Source of the DNA: Loripinus fragilis
Taxonomy: Eukaryota; Mollusca; Bivalvia; Lucinida; Lucinidae
Reading direction: 5' to 3'
Assembly (NCBI GenBank): GCA_964019695.1
Contig: OZ026515.1
Location: 139,311,549 to 139,375,548 of the forward strand
DNA length: 64,000 nt
Shown one piece after another: positions 1 to 10,600 of the stretch. Made by a program: the position numbers and the translations under genes. Positions within the stretch are counted from its first letter, which is position 1, and every line of letters begins with the position of its first letter. The notes beneath the pieces are model-generated. The model did no database searches and was not told where the DNA came from. It worked only from the letters and a program-made list of their open reading frames with translations.

Positions 1-139
1 ACTGTAAGGAACAAGCCTTTAGTTAAGAATGTGTAACAAATTTGTTTTATATTATTTCTCAACCAAAACACATGTTGTGGGTACTCTAAAGAGGCGTCTT
101 ATATGCTAAAAAGTATGGGTAAGAAAGTATTTACAATTT

Positions 140-463
140 TATGTGATCAATCAAACGTGATAAAAATGTGGGGTATAACTTCGATATCATGCCACAGTCT
201 GCATGCCTGGTTGTAAACCCAATCACGGTTCATAGCTATGGTTTCCTCTTGAATTGAACAACGGTGGGTCAGGCCTCAGAGTCAATGACGGCTCTGACGT
301 AATGCTGTAATGAGTCGGTTGGTGCCTGATGCTTTGCTATAGCTGGGCCCACAGTGGCTAAACTTGAGGTTTTCTTTAGCTCTGACTATATGCGAGTCGT
401 GAGCCCTTTCCTCTGTTTCATCATAGTGCATTAATTTCATTGTATTGTTTCTCTTTGATGATA
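140..463 (+). mobile_element. Tail B retroelement fragment, 5' part of tail
   Basis: This matches the start of the 3' tail of the RT retroelement family B. It begins with the last RT codons (compare 9735-9790) and continues through the CCTCAGACTCAATGACGGCT-like block and the TTTAGCTCTGACTAT block shared with 9758-10440, 42595-42780 and 53335-53600. The tail stops at the TA at 462-463 and resumes at 4371, so the sequence between is an insertion. No open frame is kept. Confidence 0.75.
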
Positions 464-680
464 TTGTCGTATTTTTTTGACCCTGAAGTTCAAAGGGCGT
501 GGCATATGCTAATTTTATCTCCAATCTGTTATCGGTAGTTTTCGCAAATATACGGAACTAATTAGATTATTTGAAATGGAACGTCTGATATAAGTAGCAC
601 TTAGACAGTATCGTCCGCTGTGGTGTAGTGGGTTAGGCGCAGGACTCGTAGCATATAGCAGGTAAGTTCGAATCTCACGA
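464..680 (+). repeat. Left TIR of the 3.9-kb element
   Basis: This is inverted relative to 4152-4370. The outermost ~60 bp are nearly identical and the similarity is weaker inward, then strong again over the tRNA-like segment from 612. Having a tRNA-like segment at the inner edge of both TIRs is unusual. Confidence 0.75.
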
Positions 681-686
681 GGAGCG
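612..686 (+). other. tRNA-like segment with box A and box B in left TIR
   Basis: Box A TGGTGTAGTGG lies at 621-631 and fits TRGYNNARNNG. Box B AGTTCGAATCT lies at 665-675. The 33-bp spacing is normal for a type 2 polymerase III promoter. The acceptor ends do not pair well, so this is a tRNA-derived sequence rather than a working tRNA. The box A region resembles Glu/Val-type tRNAs. Confidence 0.6.
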
Positions 687-1304
687 TTTCTTTTTAATGT
701 TTTCCCTGTCAGGAAGGTTTGTATGCGCTTAAAACACATACGGGACTTTAACGGACATCCAGGTAGCTGCGATGCGCTGAAGCGGTAATAGGGAATTACA
801 ATGGAAGGTGTTAGTTTTTATACTATATCTTTTGAAATTATAAAAGCAGAATTCCTGTGCAAACAAATGTTTTACCTAAATATCTCACGATTATTCTGGT
901 ATGTTTTTTATGAATTTCCCTCTGCAAACTCTTCGTCCTTTTTGATGGTTTTTGATAGAACCCTAAGAATGATTAAATTATATAGTAAAACAGGCTTTTT
1001 AAGATCTGCTCATTGGTAGATATTCGGTCATAGTTTTTAAAGTATTCAATATATTTTCTCTGTGCAAGTGGTGCGCTGTGCTCAGTTCAATTGCGAACAA
1101 ATTGGTATAATTTTCATACAATTAAAATAAAATTTGATGTAGCCTTTTGAAATTTTCCTGGTACAACCCCTTTGACTTTTCCACAAGCTATCCACGCATT
1201 ACGTAGGTATAATCTATTTTTAGAAACAGTATCCAAGGTAACAACAGGTATTGACCACACATACACTTTAGTTATCGCGCGTCTGTATCTTAGCTCTTTT
1301 GAAA

Positions 1305-1308
1305 GTAT

Positions 1309-1351
<43 letters not shown>

Positions 1352-1355
1352 TTTC
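1305..1355. repeat. (TTTA)n microsatellite
   Basis: About 12 uninterrupted TTTA units. A second, impure TTTA/TAAA tract follows at 1428-1497, and the two may pair as an imperfect hairpin because the second begins as TAAA. Confidence 0.95.
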
Positions 1356-1427
1356 TTGTGTATATATGTAAATATGTTTTAGAGGGACGCATGGTAGACT
1401 AGCGTTGATCGCTAAATGTGCTGTCCT

Positions 1428-1497
1428 CTTTAAATAAAGATAAATAAATAAATATCTATTTATTTATCTATTTATTTATTTATCTATTTATTTATTG
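1428..1497. repeat. Impure (TTTA)/(TAAA) microsatellite
   Basis: It starts as AAATAAA units and turns into ATTTATTT units with ATCT variants, making a small self-complementary tract. Confidence 0.9.
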
Positions 1498-1513
1498 ATT
1501 CTATAGAGTTGCG

Positions 1514-1665
1514 TCTGATCAGGGTACGCACTGTTTGCATTATGAATATTCCATTAACAATTAATTAAAAAAATACCACCCAACTTAATACAGAATGGAC
1601 TGGCCCAAATGTCATGAATGTCAAGAGCGGGAAATTCTATTAACCTAAATTGGTAAAAATTCTTC
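1514..1665. repeat. Dispersed repeat, TCTGATCAGGG type
   Basis: It opens with TCTGATCAGGGTACGCACTG and ends with a block AGAGCGGGAAATTCTATTAACC. A similar end block is seen at 2400-2450, 3465-3490 and 14235-14285, usually after a segment reading GGACTG or GTCCAATTGATAAG. It is probably a MITE of a few hundred bp, but the boundaries are unclear. Confidence 0.45.
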
Positions 1666-2080
1666 ACTTGCTAATGGCTCAGACCCGAGCTAGTGGCGGT
1701 AATTTTGGTACATATAGTGTCGATCTAGATCAGGCCCGAAAAGCGTTGAACTGATCTGAATACATACTGTTTGAGTAGAGAAATTTTGACACTGTGTTGG
1801 TATTACTGAAATAAAAGGCAAAAAAGATTTTGAAATATTGTTTCAAATGCCCATTTAAAAAGGAACAGCAGATAACAAGATAGCCGGCAAAATTACCCAG
1901 CATGCAAAGAGTTCAATTACTACCAATTATTGAATGCTAAAATTGGCGACACTTGGCGGGGTCTATTATTGGTGTAAAAACTGTGAACTTGTCAATTACT
2001 ACTAGAATATAATTACTGCTCAAACATTAGCTCAGTTAAACTTTGTTCTTCAGCATCTGATCAGGGTCTACACGGTTTCA
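1666..2080. other. Transposon interior, nothing recognised
   Basis: AT-rich sequence with short open frames only. A second TCTGATCAGGG start is seen at 2056, next to the tail A copy. Confidence 0.5.
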
Positions 2081-2337
2081 GTAAAATATTTTACTGACCG
2101 TTCCAAGGCGGTACTTCTTTTGTGGATCTTTTATGTTTTTGTTCTGTCTTGTGTTTGCTATGTTTTGTGCGCGTCTGTTTATATGTGCTTTGTGTTCACC
2201 TGCTGGGAAAGGGCTGACCTCTTGGCTCTCGTTTGTGGTGTCTTCTGTGAGTTTGTCACTTTCCCATTGGTATCCTGGGTCAGGTGTGGTACTTGATTGT
2301 ATCGATTCCTGATCTTTGCACCATTACTTACTTTTCT
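2081..2337 (+). mobile_element. Tail A retroelement fragment (3' end)
   Basis: It matches the tail A consensus from TTTTACTGACCGTTCCAAGG through CTGCTGGGAAAGGGCTGACC to the common 3' end ATCTTTGCACCATTACTTAC. It is 5'-truncated and lies inside the 3.9-kb TA element, so it arrived after that element or was carried by it. Confidence 0.8.
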
Positions 2338-2465
2338 TATAAAATGTTCTATTAAAATCTGAATAAAATTATAAATACCATCATACAACCCTTGGTTCAG
2401 AAATGGACTGCACCAACTGATAAGAGTGGGAAATTCCATATGGCTTAAATGGGTAATATTTCAAT
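2338..2465. repeat. Dispersed repeat fragment (same type as 1514)
   Basis: It contains AATAAAATTATAAATACC, AATGGACTGCACCAACTGAT and GTGGGAAATTCCATATGGCT, shared with 3410-3490 and 14210-14285. It starts exactly where the tail A 3' end stops, so the tail probably inserted into this repeat. Confidence 0.45.
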
Positions 2466-2514
2466 TTCTTATTATATGAAGTATGAAAGTACAGCGTTAA
2501 TTGTATAATATAAA

Positions 2515-2753
2515 TGAGCCATGACATGTGATTTCCAACAATGTGGCATTTTGACAAGTGTAGACTCAGACAAGCCTGTGTAGCATCCTTTTAAGCTTAG
2601 AAACTCAAAATGATGTTCAGTCAGAAGCTTAACACTCATAGAACGTTCAGGCGACTAGCAAAGGCTCTGATAAGACTGCGCGTATGCGCAGGCTGATCTG
2701 AGGCCTTGCTGGTCGCACAAACATTATTGTTGGAAATCTCCTGCCGCGGCTCA
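2515..2753. mobile_element. M1 MITE copy (239 bp)
   Basis: The ends are inverted: TGAGCCATGACATGTGATTT at the left and AAATCTCCTGCCGCGGCTCA at the right. The middle carries the palindromic core ACTGCGCGTATGCGCAGGCTG. Eight M1 copies occur in the window at near-constant length (~239 bp), in both orientations. Confidence 0.85.
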
Positions 2754-4151
2754 AATAATAATAATTCAGCTGGCACCATTTTTTACAAGTATGTTATATC
2801 AGAAACTTGAAATAATTTTGACTTTTTAGAATGCAAACATTGCAGACCTAAATGAAATGCCACAGAACGCAGGCACCTAATTCGGGTCTTCACTGATTGC
2901 ATATAAATCCATTTGTTTATAGTGGATAAACCGATAAACAAAGATTAACAGATCAACACGCCGTATGGACCCCATACAATTGATTTTTATTGCATGCGTG
3001 TGTTTTCTCATCTTTTTTTTTCTTTCTTTTAAATTTTACTTTTTAAAAAATGTTTTTAGATAATTTATTATACGATATACCATCTGTTGAAATCTAATAA
3101 AAATCGCGTATTTTGCCGTGTCTGATCATGGGCATTTACCAGGGACAGTTGTGCATGTGCGATAAGTTCCAACATGGGCGTTTATCAGGGGCATTTGCGC
3201 ATGTGCAGATCAGGATCAAGATTTTGTCAGGCCTGATCTAGGTCCACGCTGTTTGCAATACAAGCAGTAACTCAACCCTTCACCGAGAGACGTATCATGG
3301 TTTGGATCGAATTGGCTATCGTAGATTGTTTATTATTTTATTTTATCTAGAAAGCACCGTTCAGGGTCTTCACTGTTCGTTCAGATGGTTCCTCTTAAAG
3401 TTCAATAAAATTTAAAAACCGACACCAACAGCTATAAAATTTGAAATGAACCCGTCCGATTGATAAATGGAAACGTTCGGCTTAAATCTGGCGAAAATAC
3501 AGCAGATCTATCTACATTAACATTGGTCAAGCAATGATCAGATTGCGTCTGTGTACGTGTTGTGTAGACTAAGCAACGCGTACAAGAAAAAAATCGGTTT
3601 TCTTTCATCTTGATCCAATTTGTTATGAAATGTATTAAAGCTATACTTAATTTATGCTTGTTTCATTTGATGCATATCTGATGTACACTCTGATCAATGT
3701 GCGATGCACACGCGCAGAAAATTTTGACATACTATTCTTATGGTAATGCTACAAATTTTCGATAATCTGTTTCACTATAAAAACATTCTAACAGTCCAGT
3801 GGATCAAACGCCTTTAGCTATGCATGGTTACTATGGTGACTCTGCCACCTGCTAAGGGATTAAAATACAGGTAGTGTCCTGGCAGAATGAGATACGAACA
3901 CTCGATGTCCTCCAAAGTTCGACATGAGGAAAGCGAGAAAAATATGTTTTTGTTTTGTTTTCAATGTACACAGGATAACACTGCCAAGAATGTCGGACAA
4001 CCAGTCTTGGCTCTTTGGCTCTTTGGCGAAACACTTCCATGTGTACATATACACAATTGCACAAAAATAAACATTTTCACGCTTTTCTAGAGTTTCTGTC
4101 ATGTCTGTACATAGAAACTAATTTACTGGAAAAAAGATAAAAAAAAACTCA
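2754..4151. other. Transposon interior, mostly unrecognised
   Basis: No transposase motif was seen. A dispersed repeat of the 1514 type lies at about 3225-3495. Opposed short open frames at 3852-4102 show no known family features. Confidence 0.45.
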
Positions 4152-4370
4152 TTGCGAGAATCGAACTTGCCTTCTCTATAATAAGAGTCCTAAGCTTAGG
4201 CCACTACACCACAGCGGACGATATAGATATATTACTACCGTTATGATACATTGACTTTCAGAAAACCTAATTTATTCCCGTATATTTAGCGAAAACTATC
4301 GATAACAGGTCTGGGATAAAATTAGCATATGCCACGCCCTTTGAACTTCAGGGTCAAAAAAATACGACAA
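4152..4370 (-). repeat. Right TIR of the 3.9-kb element
   Basis: Inverted copy of 464-680. The tRNA-like segment is read on the minus strand, with box A at 4201-4211 and box B at 4157-4167 (33-bp spacing). Box A is identical to the left copy while the sequence between the boxes has diverged. Confidence 0.75.
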
Positions 4371-4750
4371 TACATTGCAATATTTAGGAATTCTCAATGC
4401 GAGCTTAACATATTTTGTGTTTAAATAACGGCAAAATCTAGGGCGAAGATTTGGTACCTGTAAAGTGCATTTAAGCCCCCCGATGGCTTAAGCTGCTGGC
4501 CGCTCTAAGGCGGTGGTTCATTTGTTGTTGACTCGCTGTTGATTGTTACTCCCATTGTGGGAGTCTGTAATTGTTCTATGTTTTGTTGTACGTTACTTTA
4601 TGTCCATTCTAGTTTGGCAATAATCTTAAAGGGGAAGAGAGAGCTGGTTGCTTTGCTTAGTTTTTCTTCCTTGTGTCTCGTGTCTTCCTCACAATACCAC
4701 GGGTTTGTCTGCAGTTTGTGATTGTGCTATTTCCTGATCATACTCACTAT
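4371..4750 (+). mobile_element. Tail B fragment, 3' part of tail
   Basis: Continuation of the tail B copy that stops at 463. It holds the blocks AAAATCTAGGGCGAAGATTT, TTAAGCCCCCCGATGGCTTA, CTCCCATTGTGGGAGTCTGT and the 3' end CCTGATCATACTCACT. Confidence 0.8.
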
Positions 4751-4784
4751 TTTTATGTTGAAAAAATATTTTTTTTTACCCATG

Positions 4785-5250
4785 ACGAAAGACACTTTAG
4801 AACACAGACAAGCAAAGACAACCACATGGAAAGTAATCTCTTTCTTAGTGGGATGATTGCAAAATTAGAAATGACAAAGATCACTACATCATAAAACGAG
4901 GACCAAATTCAAAATGAGCCAGTTATGATTTGCAACAATGTGGTATGTGCGACCAGCAAAGCCTCAGATCAGCCTGCGCATACGCGCAGTCTGATCAGAG
5001 CCTTTGCAAGTCGCTTGAGTATTCTATGATTGTTAACCTTCTGACTGAACACCATTTGGAGTTTCTAAGCTTAACAGGAGGCTGCAGAGGCTCGTCGGAG
5101 GCCGCGGCTCAAATACCATACACTGTTGGAGCAGCAACAAACAATGAACTAACAACAAATGGCTCACCACCTTAGAACAGATAGCAGCCAAAGGCACCAG
5201 GGGACTTGAATGTAGTTTACTCTTCAAATCTTCGCCCTAGATTCTGCTTT
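4785..5250 (-). mobile_element. Tail B fragment, antisense, split by an M1 MITE
   Basis: Minus-strand tail B from near its 3' end (4785) to the CTAGGGCGAAGATTTG block at 5225-5243. An M1 copy (4915-5111) splits it. Its left neighbour is the 3' end of a sense tail B copy, so two copies meet 3' end to 3' end. Confidence 0.7.
4915..5111. mobile_element. M1 MITE copy, shortened (197 bp)
   Basis: It starts TGAGCC and ends GCCGCGGCTCA. The core is in the opposite orientation to 2515-2753. About 40 bp of the inner right end is missing compared with 239-bp copies. It sits inside an antisense tail B copy. Confidence 0.8.
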
Positions 5251-5640
5251 TGTCAAGACACATAAAAGATATCTCACAATACCAGGAGCAAACACGAAAA
5301 CCCATACATATCTGGGGAAAAATCAAGCAAACAATCATCAACAGCGGTCAACACCATCCAACGAAACGCAGTCGCAGAGGGGGGGGGGGGGGGGGGGGGG
5401 GCTTGAAAATAGTTTACTGTTGAAATCTGCGCCCTAGATTCCGCTGTTTTCAAAACTCATAAAAGCTATCATATAATACCGGGACCAAACACGTGTCTGG
5501 AGAAAAAAACAGTCAATGAACCTACAACAACGTTCAACACCTTTGAATTGACAGCAGTTGCAATCACTGAGTTGGAGAGAGGTAGCTTAAACATATTTTA
5601 TTGGACAAATGTTTGCCCTATATTCTGCTGTTGTCAAAGA
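5205..5640 (-). repeat. Three tandem copies of a tail B segment with a G23 tract
   Basis: The segment around the reverse complement of the AATCTAGGGCGAAGATTT block occurs three times, starting near 5206, 5402 and 5586, a period of about 190 bp. The third copy is the most diverged. A run of 23 G lies at 5379-5401 just before the second copy. Confidence 0.65.
5379..5401 (+). repeat. Homopolymer G tract (23 bp)
   Basis: Uninterrupted G run. Length is unstable in such tracts and may be a sequencing or assembly error. Confidence 0.9.
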
Positions 5641-5704
5641 TTGCTCGCGTTATTCAATATGTGTAGGAAACAATACTAAGATTCAAATTAGAATCGCGCT
5701 ATTG

Positions 5705-5780
5705 ATGGTAAGTCGTCGCAAATCCCCACGCTTTTGACCCTTCTCCAGGGCCCCTGGGGGCGGGACAAAATAAATGTGCT
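5705..5780. mobile_element. Fragment of pearl-like element (CCCCACGC end)
   Basis: CGCAAATCCCCACGCTTTTG followed by GACCCTTCTCCAGGGCCCCT and a GGGGGCGGGAC block matches the left end and first core unit of 47821-48720. It stops after about 75 bp. Confidence 0.6.
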
Positions 5781-7664
5781 CGAGAGCAGTCCGCTTATGT
5801 TAGCAAGTTACTATAAAAATAAACGAAATCGCCTTGTTGGTTTGTGCATCTTTCGATATATTTTCATAAGGACTCCATCCATAACGTATTTACTAACCTT
5901 GATTTGATGTAACGTATGCAAAGTCAATCCTCGTGTTACTAAAACAAACCTTATGAGTAAGAATAACGGCTATTTGTTCTAGTTCGCAGGGATTGGAAAA
6001 TTAGCCACTATACTAGAGTATGTCAGATTAGCTATGTTCTCAGTGGCTTTCATGCGAAAGGTGACCAAACAAACCAGATACTTAGCTTTAGCCTCCGTAC
6101 GCTTGAATCATTGCTTTTTTGTTTTGTTATCAAAATCCGAATAGCTTGACATATTTTAAGGCAGGTCAACCGATGTCGCTCTATGTGGTTCCTATGATTT
6201 ACACAATGTATTCACTTGTAGTTTAGTCTATTCCCGACACGTCTCTGCCACGGATATGATCTTAACTATCTCAATTGTTAAGGTTTGATTCATCTTTTTA
6301 CTTACGCTTGAGTGTCTTTGATCGTTCATTCATATCTTACCACATTCATTCATAAAACACTCGGATACCCTTTTCTTCTCAGCAACTAAAATATCAATGA
6401 ATATCCCCGAATAGGTATACGTACTCATCAACAGTACCACGGTTTACAACTTAAGCTAAGTTATTAGTCATAGCGTATATATTAGCCACCTCATGATAAT
6501 TTGGTAAGTATCGCATGGACCAACATCGAAGGTTGTGTGGACTCGCCAGAGCCAGCTGTTACTACTCGCTCATACAAATATAGAGACAGAGGTAGAAACA
6601 GATCTATTGTGGGCCACCTTACCAAGATGATACCAAAAAAGAATATAGGCATATGAAATGAGTACCATTTTCGTGCTGGCGGCCCCATTTAAACACTTTC
6701 CCATGATATTTATTGCACATCCATTCAAGAATAATTTTATAAACTTTTGGCTAGACGCCCCATCGACAACACGGTTCAGATTATCTGAAAATAGATACTC
6801 AACCTTCTATCACGTGCCATGTTTAAAGAAGTTGATATCCTGTCATGTGTGCTAGCATAATGCAATCAGCTAATGGGACCTAACTTGCCTACAAATAAAC
6901 CGACGATTTCAGTATATTTTTACGAAAATGTATGTCCCCATTCCTCGTGTCCCTGTGATTCAACCTCTGCACCTGTTTTAAGTATAATACAATTTGTATA
7001 ACTATAATCCACTCACCCCATGACATTTAGGTAATCCATCCGTTCTTTTCATGTCTATCCAAAGCCACTCTATGAATGCAATTTATTAACAACAAACACT
7101 CTCATTATCGCTTGTGATAGCGTGATGTTTTGTATTCAGCTCTCATAGTTAAAAAGAACTTCATTGATAAAATCTCTCTCAAATATAGGTCCAATGTAAG
7201 TAAAGGTGTTTTTCATTCACTTTGTGTGTCAACAAACGCAGCTCGGGTATCTTTTGATGTTAAATCCGTCAAAGATTTATGTAATATGCGTGAAATTACA
7301 GAGCATATGATTAGGTTACTCGCTCATGTCTATGAATATATATTGATATAGAACTTATACTTTCTCCCACGCAATCGTCTATGGTGTCCTGAAGATGTTT
7401 GAACTGGACAGAAGAGGCATCTAGTTCATAATATTTGAGCCAGTGCATATGCTTTTAGACAAAAATAGTGTCTTTCCACCCCCCTTTGGTGTCAGAAAGA
7501 TATGTAATTTCAAACTGAAATAATGGTGATTTTTAGTGAGAAACCGATTTCATATACAGCAAAGAAATCTAGCTAATGCAGTAAAGTAATGTACAACCAA
7601 TCCATCATTTGGAGAAACGTAAATATTCATATATCATGTCCAATAAGAAAGAAAATCCATGTTT
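5781..7664. other. No recognisable feature
   Basis: AT-rich sequence with scattered short open frames of up to about 73 codons (for example 7130-7351 +). None shows a known motif, repeat partner or good splice-site pair. Confidence 0.5.
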
Positions 7665-8545
7665 CATCACAATCACATGTACATCTTCAAACCTAGACAA
7701 AAGCAGCTGCAAAGTTAAAAGAAACATATGGGTAAAATTGTAGGAGGAGTTGTGTTCACAAGAAGTTATTGGTAGAAGTTTAGCCCAAACTGATTAAGAT
7801 CAAACTGCAAAAATGTGACAAACATTAATTCGAGGATTACAGCCAAATATCATGCATATCTTCAGACCTTGAAAAAAACACCTGCAGAGTTTCAAAAAGA
7901 TCCAGGTAAAATTGTAGGAGGAGTTGAGATAAAAAAAATATCCTGTTTCTATATGCTTTAAGCCAAAAAACTGACTGAGTTCAAACTGGGAAAAAGTAAC
8001 GAAAATAAATCTGAGGATTACAGCCAAACGTCATGCACATCTTCATATCTTTTTATAAAAAACCTGCAAAATTTTAAAAAGATCTGGCTAAAACTGTAGG
8101 AGAAGTTGCGTTCACAAGATACCAAGTGTCTAAAGGCTTAAAGCCCAAAAATAACTAAGTTCGAACTGCGAAAAAGTAACAATACTTAATCTAAGGATAA
8201 GAGCCAAACGTCATGCAAATCTTCAAACCTTGATATAACACCTGCAAAGTTTTAAAAAGAGTTGGCTAAAAGTTTAGGACGAATTGTGTTCACAAGATAC
8301 CAAGTCCCTTAATGCTTTAAGCCCAAAATGACTGAAGTCCGAACTGCGAAAAAGTAACAATCTGACGATTACATCCAAATGTAATGCACATCTTCGGACC
8401 TTGACAAAAATACCTGCAAAGTTTCAAATAGATCAGCCTAAAACTGTAGGAGGAATTGCGTTCACAAGATTTTGTGAGGAACAGTCAGATGGACGGATAG
8501 ATAGACCGACTAATGGGGAAAACAATATGTCTCCCGACCCATTAG
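7665..8545. mobile_element. Pearl-like element with ~178-bp tandem core
   Basis: Five tandem copies, marked by a CATGCACATCTTCA-like start at about 7675, 7851, 8034, 8212 and 8382 and by AAACTGTAGGAGGAATTGCG. The array ends in GATGGACGGATAGATAGACC at 8488-8507 and then a hairpin with CTAATGGG at 8510-8517 pairing with CCCATTAG at 8538-8545. A tandem core, then a GGAC-type microsatellite, then a subterminal hairpin is the layout of the bivalve pearl elements, which are Helitron/Helentron-related. The left end is not defined. Confidence 0.6.
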
Positions 8546-8849
8546 CATCCTTAATCAAGAACTTAGCACTGCTAAAATCTATGAACATAAATTGTTTTTG
8601 CTGATAATCATCCGTGCCATAAGGCTGCTAAGTTTGGTGATTTTGTTAATGAGAATCATTGCAAGCGTCCTCCATTATACTGTTTTTTCATAAACGACCA
8701 CATAAATTACGTTATACACTAATTATAGTTCTTGTAGTACTACTACAGTGACTTCTTGCTTCAATGCGATTAAAACCATGTTATAAAATAATGCTTAACA
8801 GTTTGAGAGAAATGGCAAAAATCTATTTAAGTCTAATAAATTCTCGCTA
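8546..8849. other. No recognisable feature
   Basis: AT-rich spacer between the pearl-like element and the RT pseudogene. Confidence 0.5.
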
Positions 8850-9757
8850 CAATAAAATCTGAAAGTTTTCTAGCATCTAGTTTGCTTACTACATTGCCTC
8901 ATAATCTAATCAAAGAAAAGCTGAAATAATTGAACAAACTTTTAATAATAGAGAGGCGTCACTTTATTTGCCATGTAATGAGAAACACGGTATTTTCACT
9001 TAAAACAACATACAATATATAATTTGTGGTTATGTCAGAACGTTTGCAACATTCTCCATTATCTTTTGGACAATATATTTATAAGATTTGGCTCGAAATC
9101 GTATATACAAATTGTAGGTATTTTCATGGTTATAACTGCATTCCTCTGGGTGCAGATTTCTTTTAAATTTACTTTTTTTTATAAGAGTGACTTCATGCTG
9201 TCTCTTTCTGACAATAATAAATCTGATGTTGATCATCCTTATTTTGAACAAATGGTCAAATCAGGTATATCCTACAGATGTTCAGTTAAATAAGGCCAAT
9301 TACTTTGATACTGAAGTCTCTTTTTGACTTGGACATAACAAAAGGCAAAGTTCCATCTAAAATTTATGATAATCAATTTTAATTGAATTTTAAAATAATA
9401 ATTTCGCATTTCTTGATGGAAATATTCTTCGCCCCTTCTTATGGCGAATATATATTGCAGCTTATTCGTTATGCGATAGTATGTTCTTATGATAAACGCT
9501 TCAATAAAATAAATCAATTGTTGACTACAAAGTCACAAAACAAGGTTATCTTAAACTTCGTAAAGCTTTTTCTAAATTCTACCACGGATACTCAGAGTTG
9601 ATTGTTAAACACAGTGTTGGTTAAATAAACCCTTCTACAAGAGTTCATATCAGAGCCAGTATCTTATGGTAATTTAGTTTATAATTTCAAAAGAACCATT
9701 GAAAAGCTTACTTTTAGTGATCAAATCAAAAAGATAATCAAACGTTATCGAAAATAA
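8850..9757 (+). pseudogene. Reverse transcriptase pseudogene, family B
   Basis: Broken RT of the same type as 29273-30469. Readable pieces, in changing frames, are LLTTLPHNLI (motif A side, near 8885-8915), LLDNIFI with FGSKSYIQIVG (9070-9120), DFMLSLSDNN (9190-9220), HPYFEQMVKSG (9235-9265) and a C-terminal FYHGYSELIVKH-like piece (9575-9610). The GIPMG motif is mutated to GIFMV, and the YLDD box is lost in a deletion between the SDNN and HPYFEQ pieces. Several frameshifts and stops make it inactive. In life it would copy element RNA into DNA. It runs directly into a tail B at 9758, which shows how RT and tail are joined in this family. Family-level placement (Penelope-like) is uncertain. 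Confidence 0.8.
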
Positions 9758-10440
9758 ATGGAATATAACATATGAATATCGTGCGACAGTCAGCATGCCT
9801 TGTTGTAAACTCACTCACAGTTTATAGCTGATTTCCTCTTTAATCGATCAATAAAATGTCAGGCCTCCGATTCATTGACGACCCCTAACTAAAACTTACA
9901 CAGGTGGGTTGGTGTCTGATACTAGTCTTTGGGTGGGCCTCGGGGCAGGGGTTACTACATTCATATGACATAGTACGGATGTGTGTGCCGAATAGCCCCC
10001 TTTTTCAGCGCTGCCAGATATACGATACGCCCCTTTTTCTAAGAAAGAAAAACAACAACATATGGCTGACCCTGTTTTTCATCATTGTTATATGAACGGT
10101 CCCGTTTTCTGACATCCCTGTTTGAAAATACTCGCATTTTTGCTCAGATATTCAACTTAGAAACCCAAATTATAATATTTATTTGTAAACGAACAGTTTA
10201 TGAATAGGAAAATATTTTGTTCAATCGAGTTTATGAATAGGTCATTTTTTTCGAGGACCAAGTGTATAATTGGGATTGGGGTATGTTTCAAAAAACTGGC
10301 TCGCACACCCGTACCAAAATTACCCATGTTATCCCCCCGTGGGCTGGGCCAACCTTGGCTCCACTTAAGATTGTCTTTAGCACTGACTATCTTTGAGTCG
10401 TGCGCCCTTTTCTTCTCTGCAATGATGCAATGAATAAGTT
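9758..10440 (+). mobile_element. Tail B, 5' part, following the RT pseudogene
   Basis: It continues from the RT with CGTGCGACAGTCAGCATGCC, then the GGCCTCCGATTCATTGACG and GGTTGGTGTCTGAT blocks and TTTAGCACTGACTATCTTTG. About 330 bp at 9950-10320 is less similar to other copies and may hold an insertion. The tail is cut near 10440, before the GGGCGAAGATTTG block. Confidence 0.7.
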
Positions 10441-10487
10441 TAGGCGCCGCTATGCGAGTTTAACAATTTGTGTTCTAACAACAACAT

Positions 10488-10600
10488 ACTCTGGGAGCGC
10501 AGTGGCACAGTGGAAGAGTACTTGACTCCAGACTGAGGGGTCGCGGGTTCTAGCCTCACCGGCGTCACAGCATTGTGTCCCCGGGCGTTTTTTTTTATTA
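10488..10600 (+). mobile_element. tRNA-derived SINE head
   Basis: Box A TGGCACAGTGG lies at 10503-10513 and a box-B-like GGTTCTAGCCT at 10546-10556. The downstream sequence CTCACCGGCGTCACAGCATT is shared with the SINE at 43540-43732 on the other strand. A T9 run follows at about 10592, which would stop polymerase III. The SINE body seen at 43540 is absent here. Confidence 0.65.

Larger units (their letters stand above)
464..4370. mobile_element. 3.9-kb TA-flanked non-autonomous DNA transposon with long TIRs
   Basis: The ends are inverted copies of each other for about 215 bp, starting TTGTCGTATTTTTTTGACCC at 464 and at 4370 on the other strand. Both ends are flanked by TA. Removing 464-4370 and one TA rejoins the tail B consensus (GATGA-TA-CATTG), which strongly supports one insertion event. 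A TA duplication fits the Tc1/mariner superfamily, but long TIRs occur in other groups too. The interior has no recognisable transposase. It carries TTTA microsatellites, a tail A fragment and an M1 MITE, so the element is non-autonomous or badly decayed. Confidence 0.72.

Noticed and set aside
612..686. Functional tRNA gene.
   Set aside because: The polymerase III boxes are good but the acceptor ends do not pair and the copy is part of a TIR.
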